In this document: in pieces, positions 36,725 through 45,285 of the stretch
Layout of the letters: each line of letters starts with the position of its first letter
Position numbering within the stretch: the first letter of the stretch is position 1
Translations under genes and position numbers: made by a program
The notes under the pieces: model-generated
Seen by the model: the letters and a program-made list of their open reading frames with translations, nothing else
The model's database searches: none
Told to the model about the DNA's origin: nothing
Origin: Pseudomonas defluvii
GTDB lineage: Bacteria > Pseudomonadota > Gammaproteobacteria > Pseudomonadales > Pseudomonadaceae
Length of the DNA: 45,300 bases
Assembly (NCBI RefSeq): GCF_001695625.1
Contig: NZ_MBPN01000037.1
Coordinates: forward strand, 1-45,300
Direction: 5' to 3'

Positions 36725-37788
36725 GTTCAGCATTCTGGAGCGGCAAGCGCGTTCTGGTGACCGGTCACACCGGATTCAAGGGCAGTTGGTTGGCGCTGTG
36801 GTTGCAGAGCATGGGCGCGCGGGTCACTGGGTTTGCACTGGACCCCGCCACTGAGCCGAGCCTGTTCGTGCAGGCGCGTGTGGCTGAGGGGATCGACGAC
36901 CGCCGTGGCGATGTTCGAGACCTGGGTGTGCTGCTAGACCTTGTCGCCGATGTACAGCCCGAAATTGTCTTGCATCTGGCTGCGCAACCCTTGGTGCGTG
37001 AAAGTTATCGCGACCCGCTGGGAACCTATTCAAGCAACGTGATGGGTACCCTGAATCTGCTTGAGGCAATTCGTCAGGTGGGCGGGGTTCGCGCTTGTGT
37101 GCTGGTGACCACCGACAAGGTGTACGCCAATCAAGAATGGGTGTGGCCGTACCGAGAGAATGAAGCCCTCGGAGGGCATGACCCCTACAGCAGCAGCAAA
37201 GCCTGCTGCGAGATTCTGGCGCAGTCTTATGCAGCGTCGTTTTTCCCTGTCGAGCAGTACGCTGAACATGGGCTGGCCCTGGCGACGGCGCGGGCCGGTA
37301 ATGTATTGGGCGGTGGAGATTTTTCGCCGGAGCGCTTGATTCCTGATGTGCTCAAGGCGTGGTCCGGCGGTGAGCCGGTGACCTTGCGGTATCCTCAGGC
37401 CGTACGGCCCTGGCAGCATGTCCTTGAGCCGCTGGCAGGTTACCTGCAACTGGCCGCGGCGTTGTACGAGAAAGGCCCCGATTATGCGGGCGCGTGGAAC
37501 TTCGGTCCAGGCGAGGCGGACATGTGCAGCGTCGGTGAGGTGGTTGCCACACTTGCCAGTCAGTGGCCACACGCACCGGGTGTTCAGGTCGAGAAGAGTG
37601 ACTTGCACGAGGCGGGGTTGTTGCGCTTGGACAGCAGTCGCGCGCGCAAGCTATTGAACTGGCAGCCACGCTGGTCGCTGCAAGAGTGCCTTGAACAGAC
37701 GTTGGGTTGGCATCTGGCCATGCGTCGTGGCACGGACATGCGTGGGGTCACCTTGACTCAACTCAGCCTGTATCAGGAGTCGCTGTGA
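36706..37788 (+). CDS. rfbG: CDP-glucose 4,6-dehydratase
   Basis: 360 aa, extended short-chain dehydrogenase. NAD-binding GHTGFKG is at 20-26, catalytic TTD in [11 protein letters not shown] and YSSSK (Tyr161, Lys165), and [19 protein letters not shown] is typical of RfbG. It makes CDP-4-keto-6-deoxy-D-glucose. GGGGAGG lies four bases before the ATG, inside rfbF; an ATG three codons later is possible. The stop overlaps the GTG of the epimerase gene (GTGA). Confidence 0.95.
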   Translation: METMGLSSAFWSGKRVLVTGHTGFKGSWLALWLQSMGARVTGFALDPATEPSLFVQARVAEGIDDRRGDVRDLGVLLDLVADVQPEIVLHLAAQPLVRESYRDPLGTYSSNVMGTLNLLEAIRQVGGVRACVLVTTDKVYANQEWVWPYRENEALGGHDPYSSSKACCEILAQSYAASFFPVEQYAEHGLALATARAGNVLGGGDFSPERLIPDVLKAWSGGEPVTLRYPQAVRPWQHVLEPLAGYLQLAAALYEKGPDYAGAWNFGPGEADMCSVGEVVATLASQWPHAPGVQVEKSDLHEAGLLRLDSSRARKLLNWQPRWSLQECLEQTLGWHLAMRRGTDMRGVTLTQLSLYQESL

Positions 37789-38345
37789 GTCAGTACGCTC
37801 TTCATCCACTGCCTCTGGGTGGCCTGTTCCGTGTCGAGCACCGGCGCCATGAGGACGAGCGTGGTGCGTTTGCGCGGCTGTTTTGCGAAGGCAGCTTGCA
37901 GGCCTTCGGGCAGCCGTTTCACATTCGTCAGATCAACCACTCACGTACCGTCGGGCGCGGTAGCGTACGGGGTCTGCATTATCAAAACGCCGAGCAGCCT
38001 GAAGCCAAGTACATCACCTGTCTGCGCGGTGAGGTCTGGGATGTGGTGGTGGACTTGCGCCCAGCGTCGCCGACGTTTCTGCAATGGCATGCCGAGCACC
38101 TGTGCGCAGGTGATGGTCGCAGCCTGTTGATCCCGGCCGGATTTGCACATGGTTTCCAGGTGTTGAGTGAGGAGGCCGAGTTACTTTACCTGCACAGTGC
38201 GGACTATGCCCCACAGCATGAGGGCGGCTTGTCGGTACACGACCCGCGGTTATCCATTGCCTGGCCGTTGCCTGTCAAAAACCTGTCTGTCCGAGATGCT
38301 GGCCATCTCTGGCTTGATGATCGTTTTGCTGGAGTGTCTGTATGA
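37785..38345 (+). CDS. RmlC/RfbC-type sugar 3,5-(or 5-)epimerase
   Basis: 186 aa from GTG 37785, overlapping the rfbG stop by four bases, with AGGAG five bases upstream; the frame further upstream lies inside rfbG and is rejected. Cupin fold with the RGLHYQ motif (62-67, His65 the expected base), IPAGFAHGF (116-124), and YLHSADYAP, where Tyr135 and Tyr141 match the spacing of the conserved Tyr pair in RmlC. It epimerises a 4-keto-6-deoxyhexose nucleotide. Here the substrate is a CDP-sugar by context. One- versus two-centre epimerisation cannot be told. Confidence 0.88.
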   Translation: MSQYALHPLPLGGLFRVEHRRHEDERGAFARLFCEGSLQAFGQPFHIRQINHSRTVGRGSVRGLHYQNAEQPEAKYITCLRGEVWDVVVDLRPASPTFLQWHAEHLCAGDGRSLLIPAGFAHGFQVLSEEAELLYLHSADYAPQHEGGLSVHDPRLSIAWPLPVKNLSVRDAGHLWLDDRFAGVSV

Positions 38346-39568
38346 AGTGCCGAGGTTGCGGCAGCGCTCTGAGTCTGCCCTTGATCGATCTGGGCACTGC
38401 ACCGCCCTCCAATGCGTACCTGCGTGCCGAGCAATTGGCTCAGGCTGAACAGTGGGTGCCGCTCAAGGTTGGGGTCTGCGAGCAGTGCTGGCTGGTCCAG
38501 ACGGAGGACTACACACGTGCCGAGCAGTTGTTCGATGCTGAGTATGCCTATTTCAGCTCCTACTCCAGTACCTGGTTGGCACACGCCGAGACCTACGTTG
38601 CGCAGATGGTCGAGCGTTTCGGGCTGGGTGCTTCCAGTCGGGTGGTGGAAATTGCCGCCAATGATGGGTACCTGCTGCAGTATGTGGATCGTCGTGGCAT
38701 TCCGTGTCTGGGGGTAGAGCCTACACACAGTACGGCGCAGGCGGCTCGGGCCAAGGGCCTGGAGATCCGTGAAGTATTCTTCGGCCGTGAGACGGCATTG
38801 CAACTGGTTGCCGAGGGCTGGTCGGCAGACCTGATGGCGGCTAACAACGTCCTGGCCCATGTGCCCGATATCAACGACTTCCTGAGTGGGTTCACGGCCC
38901 TGCTCAAACCCGCCGGTGTGGCGACCTTCGAGTTTCCACACCTGCTGTCGCTGATGGCTGAGCATCAATTCGACACCCTGTACCACGAGCATTACTCCTA
39001 CTTGTCGCTGACCGCTGTAGCGACCTTGTGCCAGCGTAATGGGCTGGACATCTTTGATGTCAGTGAGCTTGCTACCCATGGCGGCTCTTTGCGGGTGTTT
39101 GTCCAGCGTGCCGATGGCCAGCGTCGCGAGCGACAGGCGGCGGTGCAGCGCCTGCTGGACCTCGAAGCCTCCGTGGGGGTGTGTACTCCAGACTTTTACG
39201 CGACCCTCGCGCCCGCTGCGCAGCGTATCAAGCATCAACTATTGCGTTTTCTGCTTCAGGCCAAGGCCGATGGGAAGCGTGTGGTGGGCTACGGCGCTGC
39301 CGCGAAGGGTAATACCTTGCTCAATTATGCAGGCGTGAAACCGGACCTGTTGGCGTGGGTGGCTGATGCCAATCCGCATAAACAGGGCAAGTTCCTCCCG
39401 GGTAGCCGGATCCCGGTCGTTGCGCCTGAGCAGTTACGGCATGAGCAACCGGACTATGTGCTGGTACTGCCTTGGAACCTTCTGGCTGAGGTCAGCGAGC
39501 AACAGGCTCACGTGCGTGAATGGGGCGCTCGTTTCGTGATTGCAGTACCGGAGTTGAAGGTCCTGTGA
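38342..39568 (+). CDS. Zinc-type sugar C-methyltransferase (TylCIII/NovU-like)
   Basis: 408 aa. Three parts: an N-terminal zinc-binding domain (Cys3-x2-Cys6 and Cys46-x2-Cys49), a class I SAM-binding domain (EIAANDGYLL at 103-112), and a C-terminal Rossmann-like domain (VVGYGAAAKGNTLLNYAG; ADANPHKQGKFLPGS). The active-site HEH is in YHEHYSYLSL (214-223). This architecture is that of NDP-4-keto-6-deoxyhexose 3-C-methyltransferases, which methylate the carbon next to the keto group. It overlaps the epimerase stop by four bases (ATGA). Given the upstream genes the likely substrate is CDP-4-keto-6-deoxyhexose. Confidence 0.88.
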   Translation: MKCRGCGSALSLPLIDLGTAPPSNAYLRAEQLAQAEQWVPLKVGVCEQCWLVQTEDYTRAEQLFDAEYAYFSSYSSTWLAHAETYVAQMVERFGLGASSRVVEIAANDGYLLQYVDRRGIPCLGVEPTHSTAQAARAKGLEIREVFFGRETALQLVAEGWSADLMAANNVLAHVPDINDFLSGFTALLKPAGVATFEFPHLLSLMAEHQFDTLYHEHYSYLSLTAVATLCQRNGLDIFDVSELATHGGSLRVFVQRADGQRRERQAAVQRLLDLEASVGVCTPDFYATLAPAAQRIKHQLLRFLLQAKADGKRVVGYGAAAKGNTLLNYAGVKPDLLAWVADANPHKQGKFLPGSRIPVVAPEQLRHEQPDYVLVLPWNLLAEVSEQQAHVREWGARFVIAVPELKVL

Positions 39569-40431
39569 GTGCGCTGAATGTATTGGTAACCGGCGCTACC
39601 GGTTTTGTCGGGCGCCACCTGGTGGCTGCGTTGTTGGCGCGAGGGCATCGTGTACGGGCATTGGCGCGTGATGCCAGCAAAGCTGCCGACATGCCGTGGA
39701 TCGACGATGTCGAATTCATTGCGGCCGATATCCATGGCTCGCACGCCACTGTTGCGACCTGGGTTGAAGGTATAGATGTCCTGGTTCACCTGGCCTGGCC
39801 CGGCTTGCCAAATTATCGAGCGCTGTTCCACTTCGAGCATAACCTGATGGCGGACTATGCCTTCATCAAGCAAGCCGTTGTGGCGGGCGTGCCGCAGGTG
39901 CTGGTGACTGGCACCTGCTTTGAATATGGCATGCAGAGCGGGCCGCTTGATGAGCGGTGTGAGCCTCGGCCGACCAACCCCTACGGTGTGGCCAAAAATA
40001 CGCTGCGGGTCTTCCTTGAGGCGCTACAGGGTGAGCATCCTTTTACCCTGCAGTGGGCGCGTCTGTTTTATCTCCATGGTTCCGGGCAGAACCCAAACAG
40101 TTTGCTGGCGGCACTGGACCGCGCCATTGATGCTGGCGATCCGAGTTTTCCGATGTCGGGCGGCGAGCAATTGCGGGATTACTTGGCAATTGATGTTGCG
40201 GTCGCGTACCTCGCTCAGCTCATGGAGTACAGGCAGTTTTCTGGTGTTATCAACTGTTGTAGTGGCAAGCCCGTGTCGGTTCGGGCCTTGGTCGAGCAGC
40301 GAGTTCGCGAGCGTCATTCGGATATTACGTTGAACTTGGGGCATTACCCCTATTCGAGTCATGAGCCAATGGCATTCTGGGGTTCGACTGAGCGTTTGCG
40401 ACACCTGACAGGAGAGCGGCATGACGCGTGA
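39565..40431 (+). CDS. NAD(P)-dependent sugar epimerase/ketoreductase
   Basis: 288 aa from GTG 39565, which overlaps the methyltransferase stop (GTGA). An extended SDR with GATGFVG (10-16), VTGTCFEYG, and NPYGVAK (Tyr140, Lys144). The most likely role is reduction of the 4-keto group of the methylated CDP-sugar, completing the activated sugar; a 4-epimerase is the alternative. The C-terminal part (FWGSTERLRHLTGE) is of the NDP-sugar type. It overlaps the following methyltransferase by 11 bases. Confidence 0.85.
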   Translation: MSALNVLVTGATGFVGRHLVAALLARGHRVRALARDASKAADMPWIDDVEFIAADIHGSHATVATWVEGIDVLVHLAWPGLPNYRALFHFEHNLMADYAFIKQAVVAGVPQVLVTGTCFEYGMQSGPLDERCEPRPTNPYGVAKNTLRVFLEALQGEHPFTLQWARLFYLHGSGQNPNSLLAALDRAIDAGDPSFPMSGGEQLRDYLAIDVAVAYLAQLMEYRQFSGVINCCSGKPVSVRALVEQRVRERHSDITLNLGHYPYSSHEPMAFWGSTERLRHLTGERHDA

Positions 40432-41488
40432 GCTGTACCGGGCGCAAGGCTTGCCCGTTTTGCAGAACCGCACTTTTGCGACTGCCGAAGAGGCGCGCGC
40501 CAGTGGATGCGCGGACATCGTGCTGGTACAGGATGCGCAGAGCGGTCTGGTCTTCAATCAGGCGTTTGATGCCGACAAGCTGGTCTACGACGCGAACTAC
40601 CAGAACGAGCAGGCGCATTCGACACAGTTTCAGCGGCACTTGAGGGATGTCGAACAGATTCTTGCTCGTCACTTCAGTGGGCAGCGCTTGATTGAAGTCG
40701 GTTGCGGGAAAGGTTACTTCCTGGAGATGCTGCGTGAGCGGGGCTACACCATCACTGGCGTTGACCCTTCCTATGAAGGTGATAATCCTGATGTGATCAA
40801 GGCACCTTTCACGCGTCAGCTGGGATTGTCCGCCGAGGGTATTGTCTTGCGCCATGTTCTGGAACACATGGCTGATCCGCAGGCATTCCTGAGTGAAATT
40901 GCCGCCGCCAACCAGGGTGGAAAAATCTACATCGAAGTACCGTGCTTTGACTGGATTGTCGAGCACCATGCATGGTTCGACGTGTTCTACGAGCACGTCA
41001 ATTACTTCCGGCTTGACGATCTGCGACGGCTCTTTGGCACGGTTCACGAAGCCGGCCATCTGTTTGGCGGGCAGTACCTTTATGTCGTTGCCGACCTTGC
41101 CAGTTTGCGCGCGCCGCGTACGGGCTCATCCCTGCTGCAAATGCCGACGGGCTTCACCGCAAGCCTCGACCGGGCGGTACAGATCATCAAGGACGCTCCC
41201 GATCAGCGCGCAGCGATCTGGGGGGCTTCATCCAAGGGGGTCATCTATTCACTGTTCCTGCAGCGCGCTGGCGTTGCGGTGGACCATGTGGTCGACATCA
41301 ATCCGGCCAAGCAGGGGCGTTACCTGCCGCTCAGTGGTTTGCGCGTGTCATCGCCGCAAGAGGCGCTGGACAGCCTCCCTGATGGCGCAAACCTGTTTGT
41401 AATGAACTCGAACTACCTCGAAGAAATCAAGCGCATGACCGATGAGCGCTATGTCTACCACGCCGTAGACAGCGCCTCGTTTCAATGA
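40421..41488 (+). CDS. Class I SAM-dependent methyltransferase, Cys-less relative of the C-methyltransferase
   Basis: 355 aa. SAM-binding EVGCGKGYF (92-100), VLEHMADPQAFL, and FYEHVNYFRL (189-198) correspond to blocks of the 38342-39568 enzyme. The C-terminal domain (AIWGASSKGVIYSLFL; DINPAKQGRYLPLSG) is the same accessory Rossmann-like fold. The N-terminal region retains general similarity but the four zinc-ligand cysteines are absent. It therefore looks like a diverged paralogue; site of methylation unknown. GGAGAG lies just upstream of the ATG inside the reductase gene. Confidence 0.82.
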   Translation: MTRELYRAQGLPVLQNRTFATAEEARASGCADIVLVQDAQSGLVFNQAFDADKLVYDANYQNEQAHSTQFQRHLRDVEQILARHFSGQRLIEVGCGKGYFLEMLRERGYTITGVDPSYEGDNPDVIKAPFTRQLGLSAEGIVLRHVLEHMADPQAFLSEIAAANQGGKIYIEVPCFDWIVEHHAWFDVFYEHVNYFRLDDLRRLFGTVHEAGHLFGGQYLYVVADLASLRAPRTGSSLLQMPTGFTASLDRAVQIIKDAPDQRAAIWGASSKGVIYSLFLQRAGVAVDHVVDINPAKQGRYLPLSGLRVSSPQEALDSLPDGANLFVMNSNYLEEIKRMTDERYVYHAVDSASFQ

Positions 41489-41506
41489 CAATCAGTGAGA
41501 CCCTAC

Positions 41507-42244
41507 ATGACTGACAATAACGTACATCAGGCTTTTGAGGCTGAGTGCAAGGCTGAAATCGATGCCCAGGGCCAGAACGAAACGCTAAAAGCTCTGGCTC
41601 GCGACTTTTTCAATGAATCGGCCCGGCATAAGTACAGTTATCACTTCTCGTGGATGGGCCGTCCCATCATTCAATTGCCTCAGGACATGATGGCAATGCA
41701 GGAGCTGATCTGGAATATCAAGCCGGACCTGGTGGTCGAGTGCGGTATCGCCCATGGCGGCTCGATTATCTACTACGCCTCGCTGCTGGAACTGCAAGGG
41801 CACGGTGAGGTGCTCGGTATCGACAGGGATATTCGTCCACATAACCGCCAGGCCATCGAAAGCCATCCGATGTTCAAGCGGATCAGCATGATCGAGGGGT
41901 CCAGTATTGATTTGGCCGTCGTCGAACAGGTTCGTGCGTTGGCGGCGGGCAAGAAGGTTATTTTGGTACTCGACTCCAACCATACCCATGAGCATGTGCT
42001 TGAGGAGTTGCGGCTGTATGCGCCACTGGTTTCGCTGGGCAGCTACTGCGTAGTGATGGACACGGTGGTTGAAGACATGCCGGCTGATGCTTTTCCTGAT
42101 CGTCCCTGGGGGCCAGGTGATAACCCGAAGACTGCGGTCTGGGCCTACCTGGAGGAAAACGGCGATTTCGAAATCGATCAGCAAATGAACGACAAATTGC
42201 TGATTAGTGTGGCGCCGGACGGCTATCTGCGTCGGGTTCGTTGA
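41507..42244 (+). CDS. CmcI-type (cephalosporin hydroxylase family) methyltransferase
   Basis: 245 aa from ATG 41507 with GTGAGA six bases upstream. A Rossmann SAM domain with ECGIAHGGS (78-86) and GIDRDI, and a metal-binding VLDSNHTHEHVLEEL (154-168) typical of CmcI and rhamnosyl O-methyltransferases. Despite the family name it is most likely a sugar O-methyltransferase. It would cap or modify a sugar of the glycan, either at the nucleotide level or on the finished chain. It lies between the second class I methyltransferase and the second giant glycosyltransferase. Confidence 0.82.
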   Translation: MTDNNVHQAFEAECKAEIDAQGQNETLKALARDFFNESARHKYSYHFSWMGRPIIQLPQDMMAMQELIWNIKPDLVVECGIAHGGSIIYYASLLELQGHGEVLGIDRDIRPHNRQAIESHPMFKRISMIEGSSIDLAVVEQVRALAAGKKVILVLDSNHTHEHVLEELRLYAPLVSLGSYCVVMDTVVEDMPADAFPDRPWGPGDNPKTAVWAYLEENGDFEIDQQMNDKLLISVAPDGYLRRVR

Positions 42245-42293
42245 ATTCTCTGGTCTAAAGCGTACAGGCCCCAGTGGCTGGCAGGAAAGTGAT

Positions 42294-45224
42294 ATGCACG
42301 TTGAACACATTGCACAAGAAGGCGCAGCGCTGAAAGAGCGTTTTACGCTGGTCATTATCAGTCATGAGCGGCCGGCTTTCTTGCGCCGTACGTTGCAGTA
42401 CTACCAAGGCTTTAGTGGCAACGTGCTGGTGTTGGACTCCTCGCGTCAGGCGGCAGACGGTCTCCTCCGGGACTATCCTGAGGTGGATTATCGTCATCTG
42501 CCGGCGTTCGGCTACAAGGGGCTTCAGGACAAGCTGGCATATGGCGTAGCACAGGTCACCACGCCTTACATGGCCTTTGCAGCCGACGACGATTTTCTCC
42601 TTCACGATGCATTGGTTGAGTCTGTCGCATTTCTTGAAGCAAACACCGAGTACGGGCTATGCCACGGCTATGGCATGATGTATCTGGCGCGTGGCACCAA
42701 GGTGAATTTCTATCGCCGAGACAAGCGGGTTTGCGAAGACTACAACTCTGATCTTTCCGAAGAGCGTGTTCTGGACTTCCTAGGGCAGTTTTTGCCGCCC
42801 TTTTATGCGGTGACACGCACCGACCTGCTGCAGCAGTGGTATGCCGTGCTACCGGCCAATACCAGCTTTGAATGGCAGGAAATTGGTCATGCGTTCTATC
42901 TTTTAGCCTGCGCCAAGGCCCGGATCCTGCCGATCCCTTATGCTGTGCGCGAAGCCAACTACGGTAGCTCCGAGCACAACACCAATGTCTTGACGGTATT
43001 GGCCTACCCCGATCCAAAGTCCGTTGCCGAGCGTGAGGCGTTTGCTCAGTTTCTGGCCTCGACGCCAATGGGATTTCGCAACAAAACGTCAGACCAGATC
43101 AAGCAGATAGCGCTGACTAGCTTTGATGCTATGGCCGGCGGCTTGCAAAGCAGGCGGGCATTGGACTCTTGCATGATCGTTTGCTCCGAGTGGTCGCAGC
43201 CGAGCGCCGAACCTGTGCGTTTGTTTGGCGAGACACAATTCGTCGAGATGCCGTTCTATAACAAGACGATGTTCGATCTGCTTGCATGTATTGAGTTCCT
43301 GATTCATTCCATGCCGGCGGGTCGCTTGCAGCTTCAGGAGCTGGAGCCGATCTTGCTGCGTCAGTCGGAACTGATGCAGGTTCATGCGAATGACACCGCG
43401 CATACGATCACGAGCCGCTTATGGGAAGCTCTGGCGTTGACCCCGTTCAACCGTACGGTGGTAGAGCGTTTGCTAAAGTCGCTGCGTGCCACAGGCGATG
43501 AAAAAGAAGCTGCGCCGCTTCAATGCTGGCTTGAGCGTTTGTGCAGTGTGCCTGCTTATGATCGCAAGGCGCTGCTCGATAGCATGGCATCCGGGCGTTT
43601 GCTGAACTGGCTGGAAGCGCGCAAGCCAACAGCTGTCCAGGTTCGTCTGGCCAATAAGCGTCTGGCTCGTCATGCTGGTGGTCCGACTTTCGGCATTCTG
43701 CTGTTGGACCTGGATGCCGATATGTTCAAGCTGCAGGCGACCTTCGACAGCTTGATGGCGGGCCATTGCAAGGCTTTCAAGGTTGTGGTGCTGACCACGG
43801 GCGATTTGCCCGCCAACACGACACCGGAGCAGACCGTACACTTCGTCAAGGTCACGGCTGAGGATCATGTCGACAAACTCAACCGGGCGATCACTACGCT
43901 GGGCACCGATTGGGTGATCCTTGCCGAGGCTGGCGACCGCTTCACCGCTGGCGGCCTGCTGCGCGCCAGTCTGGAGTTGCTGGAGGCCGACGGTTGCCGT
44001 GCAGTGGCAATGGACGAGGTCATGCGTCAGGCCGACGGAACCTTGGTGGAGGTGTTGCGCCCAGGCGCCAGCCTCGACATGCTGCAGAGTGTGCCAGGGC
44101 TTATGGCGCGGCATTGGCTGGTACGTCGCGAGTTGCTGCTTGAGGTGGGCGGTTATGATGCTGAGTTTGCCCGGGCACTGGAATTCGACCTGTTGCTCCG
44201 TTTGATCGTGCAGGGCGGGTTGGCTGGGCTGGCGCATTTGGCCGAGCCGCTGTTGATCAGCCAGGCGCGAGATGTTGACGCCAGCGAGCACGAGCGTGCA
44301 AGCCTGGCGCGCCAACTGGCGCAGCGTGGTTATGCCGCGCAGGTCAGTTCGGCGAAACCTGGCACTTACCAGATTGACTACCGTCATGAAACACGGCCGT
44401 TAGTGTCGATAGTGCTTTATTGCCAGGACAATATGGAGCAGTTGCAGACCTGCCTGGTCAGTGTGCTGCAGCGTACCCGTTACCGTAGTCACGAGATTGT
44501 CATCGCCGACAACAACAGCCAGTCGCCAGAGTTGCTGGCGTGGTTGGCGAGCCTGAGTGCGGCTGGTGATCGTATTCGTGTGGTGCGCAGCGAGCGCACC
44601 ATCAGCCCGTCGGCAATGACCAATCTGGCCTGTCAGCAAGCTGCTGGCGAGTACCTGGTGTTGCTGGCCAGCGATGGCGAAGTGGTAAACGCCAACTGGC
44701 TGGAAAGCCTGCTTAACCAGGCGCAGCGTCCTGAGGTCGGTATCGTGGGTGGCAAGCTGTTCGACCGGGCAGGTACGATCACTCAGGCCGGTCTGGTGCT
44801 GGGCTTTGGGGCGGGGGTTGCTCCGGCTCTGGCAGGTGAGGGCAAGGATGCGGCTGGCTATATGCAGCGGCTGCATGTCGAGCATAACGTTTCGGCCGTA
44901 TCCGCCGCGTGCCTGATGATCCGCAAGGAACTGTATCTGGCGCTTGAAGGCCTGGATGAAGCCGCGTTCATGGCGCATTACGCCGATGTCGATCTGTGCC
45001 TCAAGTCCGCTCAGGCGGGTTACCTGACGGTATGGACGCCACAGGTGCAGGTGATTCATCACGGCACGGTCATGCATGAGGAAGCGGCTCTGCAGGCGTT
45101 GCGTGAGAAGTGGCCGGGTTATCTGGAAAACGATCCGGCTTATAACGCGAACCATGCGCGCATGGGCAAAACCTTTGGCCTGGGTGCTCCAACGGCTGTG
45201 GAGTGGGAGGTGCTGGTCGGTTAA
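42294..45224 (+). CDS. Giant multidomain glycosyltransferase, flagellin-glycosylation type (Fgt2-like)
   Basis: 976 aa from ATG 42294 (AGGA seven bases upstream). Domain A (~15-250) is a GT2-like fold (FTLVIISHERPAFLRRTLQY; AADDD). A helical region (~250-455) leads to a degenerate GT2 domain B (~460-680; GTDWVILAEAGDR; EVGGYDAEF), then GT2 domain C (~700-965; VSIVLYCQDN; ASDG in place of DxD; ADVDLCLKSAQAGYL). The A-B-C order matches the first three domains of the 32234 gene, and domain C is clearly paralogous (shared AQRPEVGIVGGK and AAGYMQRLHVEHN-like blocks), but the GT-B domain is missing. Probably acts with the first enzyme on flagellin. Confidence 0.85.
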   Translation: MHVEHIAQEGAALKERFTLVIISHERPAFLRRTLQYYQGFSGNVLVLDSSRQAADGLLRDYPEVDYRHLPAFGYKGLQDKLAYGVAQVTTPYMAFAADDDFLLHDALVESVAFLEANTEYGLCHGYGMMYLARGTKVNFYRRDKRVCEDYNSDLSEERVLDFLGQFLPPFYAVTRTDLLQQWYAVLPANTSFEWQEIGHAFYLLACAKARILPIPYAVREANYGSSEHNTNVLTVLAYPDPKSVAEREAFAQFLASTPMGFRNKTSDQIKQIALTSFDAMAGGLQSRRALDSCMIVCSEWSQPSAEPVRLFGETQFVEMPFYNKTMFDLLACIEFLIHSMPAGRLQLQELEPILLRQSELMQVHANDTAHTITSRLWEALALTPFNRTVVERLLKSLRATGDEKEAAPLQCWLERLCSVPAYDRKALLDSMASGRLLNWLEARKPTAVQVRLANKRLARHAGGPTFGILLLDLDADMFKLQATFDSLMAGHCKAFKVVVLTTGDLPANTTPEQTVHFVKVTAEDHVDKLNRAITTLGTDWVILAEAGDRFTAGGLLRASLELLEADGCRAVAMDEVMRQADGTLVEVLRPGASLDMLQSVPGLMARHWLVRRELLLEVGGYDAEFARALEFDLLLRLIVQGGLAGLAHLAEPLLISQARDVDASEHERASLARQLAQRGYAAQVSSAKPGTYQIDYRHETRPLVSIVLYCQDNMEQLQTCLVSVLQRTRYRSHEIVIADNNSQSPELLAWLASLSAAGDRIRVVRSERTISPSAMTNLACQQAAGEYLVLLASDGEVVNANWLESLLNQAQRPEVGIVGGKLFDRAGTITQAGLVLGFGAGVAPALAGEGKDAAGYMQRLHVEHNVSAVSAACLMIRKELYLALEGLDEAAFMAHYADVDLCLKSAQAGYLTVWTPQVQVIHHGTVMHEEAALQALREKWPGYLENDPAYNANHARMGKTFGLGAPTAVEWEVLVG

Positions 45225-45245
45225 TCGCCCAGTACGCTATTGATC

Positions 45246-45285
45246 AAAAGCCACGAGCGCCCAGGGGCGTTCGTGGCTTTTTTTG
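45246..45285 (+). terminator. Terminator of the glycosylation operon
   Basis: AAAGCCACGAGCGCC / GGCGTTCGTGGCTTT stem (one G-U pair) with a short CAGG-type loop and a run TTTTTTT. Strong intrinsic terminator directly after the second giant glycosyltransferase gene. Confidence 0.9.

Noticed and set aside
35951..42244. Sugar cassette as part of an O-antigen locus
   Set aside because: No wzx, wzy, wzz or initiating transferase is present; it is bracketed by two flagellin-type glycosyltransferases directly after flgL. O-antigen use cannot be fully excluded.
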